NCBI GenBank assembly: GCA_001818155.1
Contig: MHJU01000038.1
Coordinates: 1 to 39,890, forward strand
Source: Candidatus Jacksonbacteria bacterium RIFCSPLOWO2_02_FULL_44_20
GTDB taxonomy: Bacteria > Patescibacteriota > Patescibacteriia > UBA9629
Reading direction: 5' to 3'
Length of the DNA: 39,890 nt
Made by a program: the position numbers and the translations under genes. The notes below the pieces were generated by a model. It had not been told where the DNA came from. It did not search any database and was given only the letters and a program-made list of their open reading frames with translations. Below, piece after piece: positions 6,553 to 16,236 of the stretch; position 1 is the first letter of the stretch; every line of letters begins with the position of its first letter.

Positions 6553-8214
6553 ATGAGATTGAAATTTTTCATCTCTTTTATAGGCTTGCTTTTGGCGCAA
6601 GTTTTTTTTGTTGTTGCACATGCGCAAACGCTACCAATTCCGCCGACAATTCTTAAGCCAGATACGTCTGCGATCACAACTGCAAAACCGTTTATTGCTG
6701 GGGTAAGTCCAAACGATACTATTGTTGAAATTACAGTTGACGGAGCGATTATTGGAAATACTATAACAAATAATCATTCGTCAGGCACCGGAAACTTCTT
6801 TTTTCAAGTTGAACAACCGATTATAACTGGTATACATACAATTGAAGCTCGTTCTATTGATATATCAGATCAAGGGCTAAAAAGCGAATTATCAAAAAGC
6901 CTAATAGTTACAATCATTCCGTTTGGCGCTCCTACACTTTTACTAAATGATGAGACATTGCTTACTCGCGCCTTTACATATTTTGAAGGCGTTGCGCATC
7001 AAAATTCCCGCATTCATGTTTTTATTGATGATGTAGATGTTGAAACTTTTGAGGTTGGGGAGCATCCATCTGGCGCAGTTGGATTCAGTCGCATATTTGC
7101 TGTACCTATTAAAAATGGAGAGCACGCTATCTATTTGAGAGCAGAGGACGAGAGCGGGCGCTTTTCATTAGCAAGTCAGTCAAAAAAAATACGCATTGTT
7201 GATTTTCCGGCGCCGACGATCCTTACGCCTGTTTCAGGATCAGAAACTATAATAGATACGCCTCTTGTCTCTGGTATTGCATTTAATGAAAGCAAAGTGA
7301 AAATTTTCGTAAATGGACACGAAGATGGAGAAATCACAGTAAAAAATACTCCTTCCGGCATCGGAACATTCTCCTACACGATCGTGAACCGAATTTCTCG
7401 CGGGCAATCCTTTACTGTTTATGCGCTGGCATATGATAAAAAAGGACGGATAAGCAATGATTCTAATCATGTGGATTCTCGTATTGCGCACTATTACATA
7501 CCTCCGACTCTTTTTGCGGTTTCCGGAAAATCTAGGACACCGCTTGTTACAGGCGTTGCGCATAATGACTCCACAATTGCGATTTTTGTTGACGGCAAGC
7601 GAGATTCTACAATAACGCCTGTTAATCATCCTTCCGGCACATTATACTTTGAAGCGAGGATTCAAACACCACTTTCATCAGGCGCGCGCAGAATAACTGC
7701 GCAAGCGTTTGATGCAATGAAAAAACCGAGCGAGAAATCTAATACTATTGTTGTTACTTATACTGATCCCGCGTCACCTAAAACTCCAGAGATTACAAAA
7801 TCGGTCACGGATGAAAAAGAACAACCAAAAGAAGAACAAAAAACAGAGCCGAAAACAGGGGAGGTAACGACAGATGATGAAGAACAATCAAAAATAACTA
7901 CAGATACAGAAGAAGAAACACAATCAAAGGAAACTGCGCCTGAAGAAGTAGCGCAAAAAACTTCCACTAATTGGCCACTTTTCTTGGGAGTGCTTCTTCT
8001 CGTTGTGCTTGCAATCATATTTATCGCATGGTACTTGGGGAGCAAACGACAGCTATTAAATGAAGGTATTGATAAACTTTTTAGTGAAGACGACGATAGT
8101 CCGACGACTCAAAGCGACCCATCTCTATTCTTAGACAATTTTGAATTGCCAAAAAAAATTGATTCCGATCGTCTAGGAATTGATGATGTCCCGCCGCCTC
8201 CGCCGTCAATTTAA
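6553..8214 (+). CDS. Secreted, membrane-anchored protein with four Ig-like repeats
   Basis: Signal peptide at residues 1-24 (RLKFFISFIGLLLAQVFFVV, cut after AHA). Four repeats of about 90-95 residues follow (roughly 30-405), each with the pattern GVAHNDSTIAIFVDG, HPSGT, aromatic strand, AQAFD/RAEDESG, which is a bacterial Ig-like beta-sandwich. Residues 405-470 are a Glu/Thr/Lys-rich stalk. One membrane helix (WPLFLGVLLLVVLAIIFIAWYLG, about 474-496) and a 57-residue acidic tail ending PPPPPSI complete it. The N-terminus would face outside and the tail would be cytoplasmic. It is probably an adhesin or envelope stalk protein. It follows the pseudopilin gene but has its own promoter. Confidence 0.75.
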   Translation: MRLKFFISFIGLLLAQVFFVVAHAQTLPIPPTILKPDTSAITTAKPFIAGVSPNDTIVEITVDGAIIGNTITNNHSSGTGNFFFQVEQPIITGIHTIEARSIDISDQGLKSELSKSLIVTIIPFGAPTLLLNDETLLTRAFTYFEGVAHQNSRIHVFIDDVDVETFEVGEHPSGAVGFSRIFAVPIKNGEHAIYLRAEDESGRFSLASQSKKIRIVDFPAPTILTPVSGSETIIDTPLVSGIAFNESKVKIFVNGHEDGEITVKNTPSGIGTFSYTIVNRISRGQSFTVYALAYDKKGRISNDSNHVDSRIAHYYIPPTLFAVSGKSRTPLVTGVAHNDSTIAIFVDGKRDSTITPVNHPSGTLYFEARIQTPLSSGARRITAQAFDAMKKPSEKSNTIVVTYTDPASPKTPEITKSVTDEKEQPKEEQKTEPKTGEVTTDDEEQSKITTDTEEETQSKETAPEEVAQKTSTNWPLFLGVLLLVVLAIIFIAWYLGSKRQLLNEGIDKLFSEDDDSPTTQSDPSLFLDNFELPKKIDSDRLGIDDVPPPPPSI

Positions 8215-8793
8215 TTAAATAAAATTCACAACCGCAAAGTACACCACAGCGCTTGTCAAAAATCCCAGAATGAGTTCGGAAAGGGTGTGCATGCGAAGCG
8301 CGTAACGAGACTTAGCAAGGAGCAGAATAAAAAATGCGCCGATCAGGAAATACCATGATGATATTTGAAGTCCAAGGAATAAAACGAGAAATGTGATGCC
8401 GCCGATATGCACAGAGAGTTCGTACTTGAAATAGATAATCGCGATACTGTAAATGACATTAATGATAACGCTTGCAAGAAGCGCTGACATAATTATCGGC
8501 GCATTGCTTAAAAATAGGGAAACGGTGTAACTTAGAGAAAAGACAATTGTTGTGACGATAAGAAGTCCAGCGCGGCGTTTTTTGTTTTTAACATCGGTGT
8601 CAATTCTGCCGTGAATAAGGAGTTCTCCATAAAAAAGCCCGGGAATCATAAAACAGATGCTAAACAAAAGTGTAAGCCAAAAAAATCGCTCATACCATGA
8701 TGAGACAGAAAGAAGAATTGAAAGTATGAGCGCCGTCCCAAAGGTAACGACGGGATTTATAATCAAGGAGATTAGATAATAAAAACGAAACAT
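8215..8793 (-). CDS. PAP2-superfamily-like membrane protein
   Basis: A 192-residue protein with about six hydrophobic segments. SRYALRMHTLSELILG near residues 165-180 fits PAP2 phosphatase motif 3 (SR-x5-H-x4-[D/E]). SVHIGG near residue 130 and KNKKRRAG near residue 69 sit where motifs 2 and 1 should be, but both are degenerate, so phosphatase activity is doubtful. It may be a lipid-phosphate enzyme homologue of the undecaprenyl-pyrophosphate or phosphatidate type. It converges with the surface-protein gene with no gap. Its ATG is 2 bp past the U-run of the rpoC terminator, so transcription depends on read-through or a promoter inside rpoC. Confidence 0.6.
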   Translation of the reverse strand: MFRFYYLISLIINPVVTFGTALILSILLSVSSWYERFFWLTLLFSICFMIPGLFYGELLIHGRIDTDVKNKKRRAGLLIVTTIVFSLSYTVSLFLSNAPIIMSALLASVIINVIYSIAIIYFKYELSVHIGGITFLVLFLGLQISSWYFLIGAFFILLLAKSRYALRMHTLSELILGFLTSAVVYFAVVNFI

Positions 8794-8795
8794 TG

Positions 8796-8820
8796 AAAAA
8801 CCCGACCGTTAATGGTCGGG
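8796..8820 (-). terminator. Intrinsic terminator of the rpoBC operon
   Basis: CCCGACCATTAACGGTCGGG followed by TTTTT on the minus strand, 8 bp after the rpoC stop. The plus strand is also followed by ATTTTGTTTT, so it may work in both directions. Confidence 0.85.
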
Positions 8821-8828
8821 ATTTTGTT

Positions 8829-11800
8829 TTACTCTGCCTTTGGTTCTGCAAAAGTTTTGCGAAAACCGGTTCCTGCCGGAATGAGACGGCCGATGATCAC
8901 ATTTTCTTTCAGCCCGCGCAAGCGATCAACCTGCCCGGTAATCGCGGCCTTAATCAAAATTTGAGATGTCTGCTGGAACGAGGCGGCGGAAAGGAAAGAA
9001 CTTGTATTCAACGAGGCTTTGGTCATGCCGAGGAACACGCGTTCATACTCTGCCGCAACCTTGCCTTTTTGGAGTCCACGATTTGTACGTTCAATTTCTG
9101 TAGCCTCCATAACCTCGCCTACAATAAGCGACGTGTCTCCCGGTTTTGTAATAGTAGCTCGTGAAAACATCTGCCGCATGATAATTTCCAGATGCTTATC
9201 ATTCAAATCCTGTCCTTGCGACGCGTAGATTTGCTGAATTTCGGAAACTATGTATTCTCTCACGGCTTCCTCGCCTCTCAAGCGGTATAATTCTTTCAAG
9301 TCAAGAGCTCCATCGGTAAGCGGTTGCCCTTTGAAAACCAAATCCCGATCTTGCACAACTAACGCTGTTGTTTTAGGAATGATGAACATTTTTTTATTTT
9401 TCTCATCAGATGATAGAATTTCAACTATGGCTCCGCCCTCTTTCTCATCTTCAGACACCAGCGCTTTGCCGTCAAACGGAGCAAGCACTGCCGGTTTTTT
9501 AATGCCACGCGCCTCAAAAAGTTCTTCAACGCGCGGTAGTCCTTGGGTGATATCCTCGCCGACCACGCCTCCGGTATGGAACGTGCGCATAGTAAGTTGC
9601 GTGCCCGGCTCTCCGATGCTTTGCGCGGCTATAATGCCAACAGCGGTGCCGCGTTCAACAAGAGTGTTGTAGCTTAAGTCCCAGCCGTAACATTTTTGGC
9701 ATATACCCTCAAACGCAATACATTTTGAAACAGAACGAATCACAATTTCTTCAACATCGGAGTCGCGAATAATCGCCGCTTTTTCTTCATCAATAATAGT
9801 ATCGCGCGGAATAATTACATTTCCATTTTTATCATTAACATCTTCAAGCGTCACGCGCCCGAGCGCGCGTTTCCACATTTCACGGCTCATAACTCCGCCC
9901 ATCGGCTTAATAAGATGCCCTTTGCGCGCCCCGCAATCCTGCTCTGTTACAACAATGTCCTGCGCGACATCAATAAGCCTGCGCGTCAGATACCCGGCAT
10001 TTGCGGTGCGAAGCGCGGTGTCGGTAAGCCCTTTTCTCGTACCGTGCGTTGATATGAAGTATTCCAATACGTCAAACCCTTCTCTGAAGTTCGCTTTTAC
10101 AGGAAGTTCAATAGTCTCGCCCGATGGGGACGTTACGAGCCCCTTTGTTCCCATCATCTGTGTTGTCTGCCCCCAGCTTCCGCGAGCGCCGGATTGAATC
10201 ATGGAATAAACCGGATTTAGAGTGTCGCGCGATAAAACTATTTTTGCAAGGTCTGTGATGCGATCTTTTACGCTTGCCCAAATTTCAATAATTTTTGCAT
10301 GCTTTTCTTCCAGAGACAAAAGTCCCATTGTATATTGTTTAGAAACTGTATCAACTTCTCTTTGCGCTTCTTCAAAAATTTGTTCGCGCTCCGGAAGCGG
10401 TGGAAGATCGGCCATTGCCCATGTAAGCCCGGAACGAGTAAGATATTTAAATGAACCCTGCATCAGCGTGTCCAAAAATTCCGCTGTGCGCTCCCGTCCG
10501 CAACTCTGCAGAGCAACTCCGACAAGCCGTTTCAACTTTGAGTTATCCATCTGTTCATTTATGAATTGGAGTTCATTTGGGAGAAACGAATTAAAAATAA
10601 TGCGGCCAACGCTAGTGTCGCAAAATTTATCATTGATCCGAACGCGAATTTTATCGTGAAATCCGATTTGGCTGTATTGATGGGCGGAAAGCGCGGATTC
10701 CTGATTCAGAAAGGTATGTCGCAAGTCCTTCGCCTCGTCTTTTTCATTCTGAAGCGTTGTAAGATAGTAACAGCCAAGCACCATATCTTTTGACGGAACA
10801 GTAATCGGATCCCCTGTAGCAGGTTTTAACAAATTTTTACTTGCAAGCATTATGTTTTTCGCTTCCCATTTTGCCTGTTCGGTTAAAGGAACATGCACAG
10901 CCATCTGATCGCCGTCAAAGTCCGCATTGAACGCCGCGCATACAAGCGGATGCAACTGAATCGCTTTTCCTTCAATCAAAATCGGATTGAACGCCTGAAT
11001 GCCAAGACGATGCAATGTAGGCGCGCGATTTAGAAGCACATGAGCGTCGGTGATAATTTCGTCCAGCACATCCCACACCGCCGGATCTCCAGTTTCTATG
11101 AAACGGTTCGCGCTTCTCACATTGTGAACTACTTCGCGCGAGATCAGCTTGCTGATGACAAACGGACGGAACAATTCAAGCGCCATTATTTTTGGAAGGC
11201 CGCATTGATGAAGTTTCAAACGCGGGCCTACAACAATAACGCTTCGTCCGGAATAATCAACGCGTTTTCCAAGAAGATTCTTCCTAAATCGCCCTTGTTT
11301 GCCTTTTAGCATATCTGCGATTGATTTCAAAATGCGTTTTTGTCCTGTTGAGGCGGTAACGGTTTTACCGCGGCGGGCCGAATTATCAATGAGCGCGTCC
11401 ACAGCCTCCTGCAACATGCGTTTTTCATTGCGCTGTATCACTTCAGGAGCTCCAAGTTCCTTTAGACGCTTCAGCCGGTTGTTCCTGTTTATAACGCGAC
11501 GATAAAGATCATTTAAGTCCGAAGCCGCAAAACGTCCGCCGTCCAGTTGCACCATCGGACGCAAGTCGGGCGGGATCACAGGGATCACGTTCATGATCAT
11601 CCATTCAGATCGTAAACGATTATTATAAAATGCTGAAAGAATCCGGAGCCTCCGATCAATTTTTATTGGAGCCCCGACCCCATCTTTCTGTTTTTTCGCT
11701 AAAAGGATTTTTATCTCTGCTCCGAGATTCACTTTTGAAAGCAATTCCTGAATCGCGTCCGCTCCGATTCCGGCCGTAAATACGTGTCCGTACTTCAACG

Positions 11801-12548
11801 CCAAATCCTGATACTCAAGTTCAGAAAGAATTTTGAGCGGTTTTAAGTTTGTCAGTTCTTTTTTCGCCGTCGCATATTCATCTTCCAGTTCCTTAAGTTT
11901 TTCGCCTTCCTGCAGTTCAACCGCTTTCACATGTTTCAAAACATTGCGAGCGTCCAGCCCCTTTTTGCGTGATTCAACTTCCACTTCGCGGACTCGCCCC
12001 CCGGCTTGTTTCTCAAGCGATTTGCGTTTTGAACGATACTCATCCTCAACCTCTTTCAAGGACTCGGCTTTAAGTTTCTCGTCAACTGACGTAACGATAA
12101 AGTTTGCAAAATAAAGCACCTTTTCAAGTTCCCCACTTGTAATGCCAAGAATGATAGCAGTGATTGACGGAACGCCGCGCGCGAACCAAATATGCGAAAC
12201 CGGGGCCGCAAGTTCAACATGCCCCATGCGTTCGCGGCGCACAAGAGAGCGGGTTACTTCAACTCCGCACTTATCGCATACGACTCCTTTATACCGCACT
12301 CGCTTGTACTTGCCGCAATAACATTCCCAATCTTTTGACGGACCGAAGATTCGCTCGCAGAATAATCCCTCCATCTCCGGTTTTTGCGTGCGGTAGTTGA
12401 TGGTCTCCGGTTTAGTAACTTCTCCATAGGACCAGCTTCTGATTGTTTCAGGCGAAGCGAGTTTCAAACGAATCGCATCAAAATCCGGCGTTTTTAACGT
12501 TTCCAAATGGGAAAAAATCGTTGTCTTAGTTGTTGAAGGAGTCGGCAT
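8829..12548 (-). CDS. rpoC: DNA-directed RNA polymerase subunit beta'
   Basis: The 1239-residue largest RNA polymerase subunit. The catalytic NADFDGDQM with the magnesium-binding aspartates is present. The N-terminal zinc site is [19 protein letters not shown], and the second zinc site is formed with [10 protein letters not shown] further on. [18 protein letters not shown] and [25 protein letters not shown] are other universal blocks. No large lineage insertion is apparent. It follows rpoB by 82 bp on the same strand and ends in a strong hairpin terminator. Confidence 0.98.
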   Translation of the reverse strand: MPTPSTTKTTIFSHLETLKTPDFDAIRLKLASPETIRSWSYGEVTKPETINYRTQKPEMEGLFCERIFGPSKDWECYCGKYKRVRYKGVVCDKCGVEVTRSLVRRERMGHVELAAPVSHIWFARGVPSITAIILGITSGELEKVLYFANFIVTSVDEKLKAESLKEVEDEYRSKRKSLEKQAGGRVREVEVESRKKGLDARNVLKHVKAVELQEGEKLKELEDEYATAKKELTNLKPLKILSELEYQDLALKYGHVFTAGIGADAIQELLSKVNLGAEIKILLAKKQKDGVGAPIKIDRRLRILSAFYNNRLRSEWMIMNVIPVIPPDLRPMVQLDGGRFAASDLNDLYRRVINRNNRLKRLKELGAPEVIQRNEKRMLQEAVDALIDNSARRGKTVTASTGQKRILKSIADMLKGKQGRFRKNLLGKRVDYSGRSVIVVGPRLKLHQCGLPKIMALELFRPFVISKLISREVVHNVRSANRFIETGDPAVWDVLDEIITDAHVLLNRAPTLHRLGIQAFNPILIEGKAIQLHPLVCAAFNADFDGDQMAVHVPLTEQAKWEAKNIMLASKNLLKPATGDPITVPSKDMVLGCYYLTTLQNEKDEAKDLRHTFLNQESALSAHQYSQIGFHDKIRVRINDKFCDTSVGRIIFNSFLPNELQFINEQMDNSKLKRLVGVALQSCGRERTAEFLDTLMQGSFKYLTRSGLTWAMADLPPLPEREQIFEEAQREVDTVSKQYTMGLLSLEEKHAKIIEIWASVKDRITDLAKIVLSRDTLNPVYSMIQSGARGSWGQTTQMMGTKGLVTSPSGETIELPVKANFREGFDVLEYFISTHGTRKGLTDTALRTANAGYLTRRLIDVAQDIVVTEQDCGARKGHLIKPMGGVMSREMWKRALGRVTLEDVNDKNGNVIIPRDTIIDEEKAAIIRDSDVEEIVIRSVSKCIAFEGICQKCYGWDLSYNTLVERGTAVGIIAAQSIGEPGTQLTMRTFHTGGVVGEDITQGLPRVEELFEARGIKKPAVLAPFDGKALVSEDEKEGGAIVEILSSDEKNKKMFIIPKTTALVVQDRDLVFKGQPLTDGALDLKELYRLRGEEAVREYIVSEIQQIYASQGQDLNDKHLEIIMRQMFSRATITKPGDTSLIVGEVMEATEIERTNRGLQKGKVAAEYERVFLGMTKASLNTSSFLSAASFQQTSQILIKAAITGQVDRLRGLKENVIIGRLIPAGTGFRKTFAEPKAE

Positions 12549-12567
12549 ACGAAAATCTCAAATATTT

Positions 12568-12619
12568 AATTTCAAATAACAAATTCTTCTTGCGGTATAA
12601 AAATTTGACATTTGAAATT
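12568..12619. repeat. Inverted repeat in the rpoB-rpoC gap
   Basis: AATTTCAAAT and ATTTGAAATT are perfect 10-bp complements 32 bp apart. In the mRNA this would form an AU-only stem between rpoB and rpoC, possibly a processing site. The arms are AT-rich, so chance is possible. Confidence 0.35.
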
Positions 12620-12630
12620 TATAGTTCAAA

Positions 12631-15600
12631 TTATTCTTCCTCTGCGATCACCTCTTCCTTAACCTGCTCGCCTTCTTTGAACAATTCAACATCAAGGCCC
12701 AATCCTTTAATTTCGCGAAGAAGAACATTGAAAGATTCAGGGATATTAATCCGATCAATAGCCTTGCCCCTGATAATAGATTCATAGGCTTTGCTCCTGC
12801 CAGGGACATCGTCTGATTTGATTGTAAGCATTTCCTGAAGCGAATAGGCGGCGCCGTATGCCTCAAGCGCCCACACCTCCATCTCTCCGAAACGCTGACC
12901 GCCGAAACGAACTTTTCCGCCAAGGGGTTGTTGTGTTACAAGTGAATATGGCCCGATAGAGCGCTGATGAATTTTATCGTCAACCAAGTGATTGAGTTTC
13001 ATTATGTACATGACGCCAACTGTTGTCCTCTGATGAAACGGCTCGCCTGTTCTCCCATCGTAGAGTTGAAGTTTCCCGTCTTCAGGAAGGCCGGCTTTTT
13101 TAAGTTCGGCGCGGATCGTCTTTTCCGGAACTCCGTCAAGAACCGGCGAGGCAACTGTGTAATTGAGCGCGCGCGCGGCAAGTCCAAGATGCGTCTCCAA
13201 AATTTGCCCTAAATTCATACGGCTTGCAACTCCGAGCGGATTTAAAATAACATCAACAGGCGTGCCGTCTTTAAGATGCGGCATATCCGCAATCGGAAGG
13301 ATGCGGGAAATCACGCCCTTGTTTCCATGGCGTCCTGCCATTTTGTCTCCCACCTGCACCTTTCGCAGGTTTGCGACAGATACCTGAATTGTTTTAATAA
13401 CACCTGCCTGGAGCTTATCTCCATTTTCACGAGAAAAAATTCTCACGTCAACCACTTTCCCTTTTTCACCATGTTCAAGGTAGAGCGAGGAGTCGCGCAC
13501 ATCCTTTGCTTTTTCTCCAAAAATTGCTCGTAAAAGTTTTTCCTCGGCTGAAAGCTCGGTCTCTCCTTTTGGCGTAATTTTACCTACCAAAATATCGCCG
13601 GACTCAACTTCTGCGCCGATGCGGATAATGCCGTCGGAATCCAGATCTTTTAACCGTTCTTCAGAAACGTTCGGAATATCGCGCGTTACTTGTTCGGGCC
13701 CGAGTTTTGTGTCGCGCACATCAATAGTATAATCTTTAATATGAATAGAGGTGTATACGTCGTTGCGAACAAGCCGTTCTGAAATAATCACCGCGTCTTC
13801 AAAATTCCATCCCTCCCAAGGCATAAACGAAACAAGCACATTCTGTCCAAGCGCAAGTTCTCCATGATCAACTGATGAACCGTCGGCAATTATTTGGCCT
13901 TTAAGAATTTTCTCACCAAGCGAAACGATCGGCCGCTGATTCAGGCATGTAGAAGCGTTTGAGCGTTTAAATTTTGAAAATTCATAGACTGTCTCTCCGC
14001 TTTTCCCGTTAATAACGACTTTATCGCCGGAGACATATGTTACAACTCCGGCCTCTTTTGAAATTTTTACATGTCCGGAACTGTACGCGGCGCTCTCCTC
14101 AACTCCGGTGCCAACAACCGGCGCTGTCGGCTTGATGCACGGAACCGCCTGCCTCTGCATATTCGTTCCCATAAGCGCGCGCACAGCGTCGTTGTGCTCA
14201 AGAAACGGAATAAGCGATGTTGATATGGAAACAATCTGCTTTGGCGAAACGTCCATATAATCCACCTTCCACGCATAATCAAATGTCGGCTCGCCGCGAA
14301 ATCTCATTTCAACTTTTTTATCAATTATAAATCCATGCTCGTCCACTGCTGTTGTCGCAGGAGACGTCGAGCCTTTTTCCTCTTCAAACGCGTCAAGATA
14401 CACAATTTCTTTTGTCACGCGCGGACGCACAGGAATATATTCTGTAAGTGCCGCATCTTTTTTTAACCGTTCTGCGTCTTCTTTTGCGATCGTTTGATCC
14501 TCCTTCACGAGTGTCGCGCCGCCTTCGCTTATAATATCAAGCCGCGCAATTTCTCCGATAGGCGATGTTCCGTCGTTTTTCACTTTATTAAGGACGCGCA
14601 GATACGGGGTTTCAAGAAAACCGTACTCATTCACGCGCGCGTAACAGGCAAGGTGTCCGACAAGCCCGATATTTGGGCCTTCAGGAGTTGCAATCGGACA
14701 AATGCGCCCATAATGAGTGCGGTGTACGTCTCTCACTTCAAAGCCCGCGCGATCGCGCGAAAGCCCGCCAGGGCCAAGCGCAGAGATGCGACGCTTATGT
14801 TCAAGTTCAGCAAGCGGATTGGTTTGATCCATAAACTGCGCAAGCGCCGAAGACATGAAGAATTCGCGCACAATGCCGGACACGGGACGAGAGTTGACAA
14901 GTGAAGACGGAAGAAGCGCATCAACCTCATAAGTTGACATGCGATCTTTAATAATGCGCTCCATGCGCGCAAGCCCGACGCGCATCCGATTCTGCAAAAG
15001 TTCCCCGACAGTTCTGACTCTGCGGTTTCCTAAGTGATCAATATCATCCGCAATTTCTTGTGAATTATTGAGCCGAATAATTTCTTTGATAATCGCAACC
15101 AGATCATCTTTCAAAAGCACGCGATGTTCTTTATCAAACGGAAAATCTAGTCCGAGTCGCCTGTTGATTTTGTATCGGCCGACTTTTCCAAAATCGTAAC
15201 GATCAAAATCAAAAAACATTGAGTGGATCAACCCCTTTGCATTCTCCGGTGTTGCGAGATCTCCTGGACGAATGCGTTTATACACCTCAATTAAGCCGTC
15301 ATCTTGTGTTTTCGCGACGTCTTTTTCAATAGTTCGTTCAATAAAGGAATGTTCTGAATCTGTATTAACATCTTTGAAAAGTTCCTTGAGTTCATCGGAT
15401 CCTCCATATCCGAACGCGCGCAGAAGCGATGTGATTGCGACTTTGCGTTTTCGGTCAATTTTTACCCAAATTACGTCTTTATTTGATGTTTCAATTTCCA
15501 GCCACGCCCCGCGGTTTGGAATAATTTTTGCGCCGTAATAGTTGCGCCCTTTGCGATTTTCCGATGTGAAAAAAATTCCGGATGAACGCACCACCTGTGA

Positions 15601-15990
15601 AACAACAACGCGTTCTATGCCGTTTATCACAAATGTTCCGTTGTCGGTCATGAGCGGGAAATCGCCGAGAAAAATTTCCTGCTCTTTTTCATCCCCGGTT
15701 CGTTTATTTCTAAGTTTTGCGCGAACCCGAAGCGGCGCTTCGTACGTAACATTTTTTTCGCGCGCAAGTTTTTCGGTAACCTTGGGTTCGTCCAAATAGT
15801 AATCAAGAAACCACAGTTCCAAATCGCGGCCGCTGAAATCTCGCATTGGAGATACCTCTTCCAAAAGATCTTTTAATCCTTGGCGGAAAAACCACTCGTA
15901 CGAGTCCGTCTGAATTTTAATGAGATCGGGAAGCGTTTCGCTTTCAGCAAACTTCGTAAAAAAAAGTCTTTTTTGCCGGTTTGTTGGCAT
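12631..15990 (-). CDS. rpoB: DNA-directed RNA polymerase subunit beta
   Basis: The 1119-residue catalytic subunit. Recognisable blocks in order are FSGRDLELWFLDY, FVINGIERVVVSQ, the rifampicin pocket region FMDQTNPLAELEHKRRISALG, GRICPIATPEGPNIGLVG, VGDKMAGRHGNKGV and GQRFGEMEVWALEAYGA. The ORF track starts at a TTG (16017), but MPTNRQKRLFFTKF at 15990 is the normal N-terminus. No Shine-Dalgarno precedes it; instead the start is flanked by hairpins. rplJ/rplL are absent upstream, unlike in most bacteria. The operon promoter is at 16199-16227, with a leader of about 200 nt. Confidence 0.97.
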   Translation of the reverse strand: MPTNRQKRLFFTKFAESETLPDLIKIQTDSYEWFFRQGLKDLLEEVSPMRDFSGRDLELWFLDYYLDEPKVTEKLAREKNVTYEAPLRVRAKLRNKRTGDEKEQEIFLGDFPLMTDNGTFVINGIERVVVSQVVRSSGIFFTSENRKGRNYYGAKIIPNRGAWLEIETSNKDVIWVKIDRKRKVAITSLLRAFGYGGSDELKELFKDVNTDSEHSFIERTIEKDVAKTQDDGLIEVYKRIRPGDLATPENAKGLIHSMFFDFDRYDFGKVGRYKINRRLGLDFPFDKEHRVLLKDDLVAIIKEIIRLNNSQEIADDIDHLGNRRVRTVGELLQNRMRVGLARMERIIKDRMSTYEVDALLPSSLVNSRPVSGIVREFFMSSALAQFMDQTNPLAELEHKRRISALGPGGLSRDRAGFEVRDVHRTHYGRICPIATPEGPNIGLVGHLACYARVNEYGFLETPYLRVLNKVKNDGTSPIGEIARLDIISEGGATLVKEDQTIAKEDAERLKKDAALTEYIPVRPRVTKEIVYLDAFEEEKGSTSPATTAVDEHGFIIDKKVEMRFRGEPTFDYAWKVDYMDVSPKQIVSISTSLIPFLEHNDAVRALMGTNMQRQAVPCIKPTAPVVGTGVEESAAYSSGHVKISKEAGVVTYVSGDKVVINGKSGETVYEFSKFKRSNASTCLNQRPIVSLGEKILKGQIIADGSSVDHGELALGQNVLVSFMPWEGWNFEDAVIISERLVRNDVYTSIHIKDYTIDVRDTKLGPEQVTRDIPNVSEERLKDLDSDGIIRIGAEVESGDILVGKITPKGETELSAEEKLLRAIFGEKAKDVRDSSLYLEHGEKGKVVDVRIFSRENGDKLQAGVIKTIQVSVANLRKVQVGDKMAGRHGNKGVISRILPIADMPHLKDGTPVDVILNPLGVASRMNLGQILETHLGLAARALNYTVASPVLDGVPEKTIRAELKKAGLPEDGKLQLYDGRTGEPFHQRTTVGVMYIMKLNHLVDDKIHQRSIGPYSLVTQQPLGGKVRFGGQRFGEMEVWALEAYGAAYSLQEMLTIKSDDVPGRSKAYESIIRGKAIDRINIPESFNVLLREIKGLGLDVELFKEGEQVKEEVIAEEE

Positions 15991-16005
15991 GGGAATAAAA
16001 TTTTG

Positions 16006-16030
16006 ATCCCGATACAAATAAAATCGGGAT
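16006..16030 (-). promoter_or_regulatory. Hairpin just before the rpoB start
   Basis: ATCCCGAT (16030-16023) and ATCGGGAT (16013-16006) pair perfectly. The GGGAT of the second arm can instead pair with TTCCC adjoining the ATG, so two folds compete at the translation start. Confidence 0.45.
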
Positions 16031-16034
16031 ATAC

Positions 16035-16074
16035 AAAAAGAAAAATACCCTTAATATCTTCTGTCTTAAAGGGT
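16035..16074 (-). terminator. Attenuator-like terminator in the rpoBC leader
   Basis: On the minus strand ACCCTTTAA, an 11-nt loop and TTAAGGGT are followed by ATTTTTCTTTTT. It lies about 45 nt before the rpoB ATG and about 150 nt after the predicted transcription start, so it could reduce rpoBC transcription. The plus strand also has TTTTT after the stem. Confidence 0.6.
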
Positions 16075-16198
16075 TTTTAAATCCCGTTCCTAGTTCCTGT
16101 AAAAGGAATTGCCGATCATGAAGTATAGTTTCCGTGAAATAAACGGTTTAAGGCGAATATCCCAGAAACTAAAATGAGTTCGCAATTAAAGTATTTCC

Positions 16199-16227
16199 AC
16201 CCTACCAAAGAAAAAAAATCATGTCAA
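16199..16227 (-). promoter_or_regulatory. Promoter of rpoBC
   Basis: TTGACA (16227-16222), a 17-bp spacer and TAGGGT (16204-16199) with TGG before it (extended -10). The -35 overlaps the intergenic end of copA. Start is near 16192. Confidence 0.65.
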
Positions 16228-16236
16228 TAGCGCGTG

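Noticed and set aside
10222-10659. Long ORFs antisense to rpoC and rpoB
   Set aside because: They mirror strongly constrained codons of the polymerase genes and show low-complexity Ser/Arg-rich products.
15991-16017. ORF-track TTG start of rpoB (MYRDQNFIP)
   Set aside because: The codons form part of a leader hairpin, and MPTNRQKR at 15990 is the normal N-terminus.
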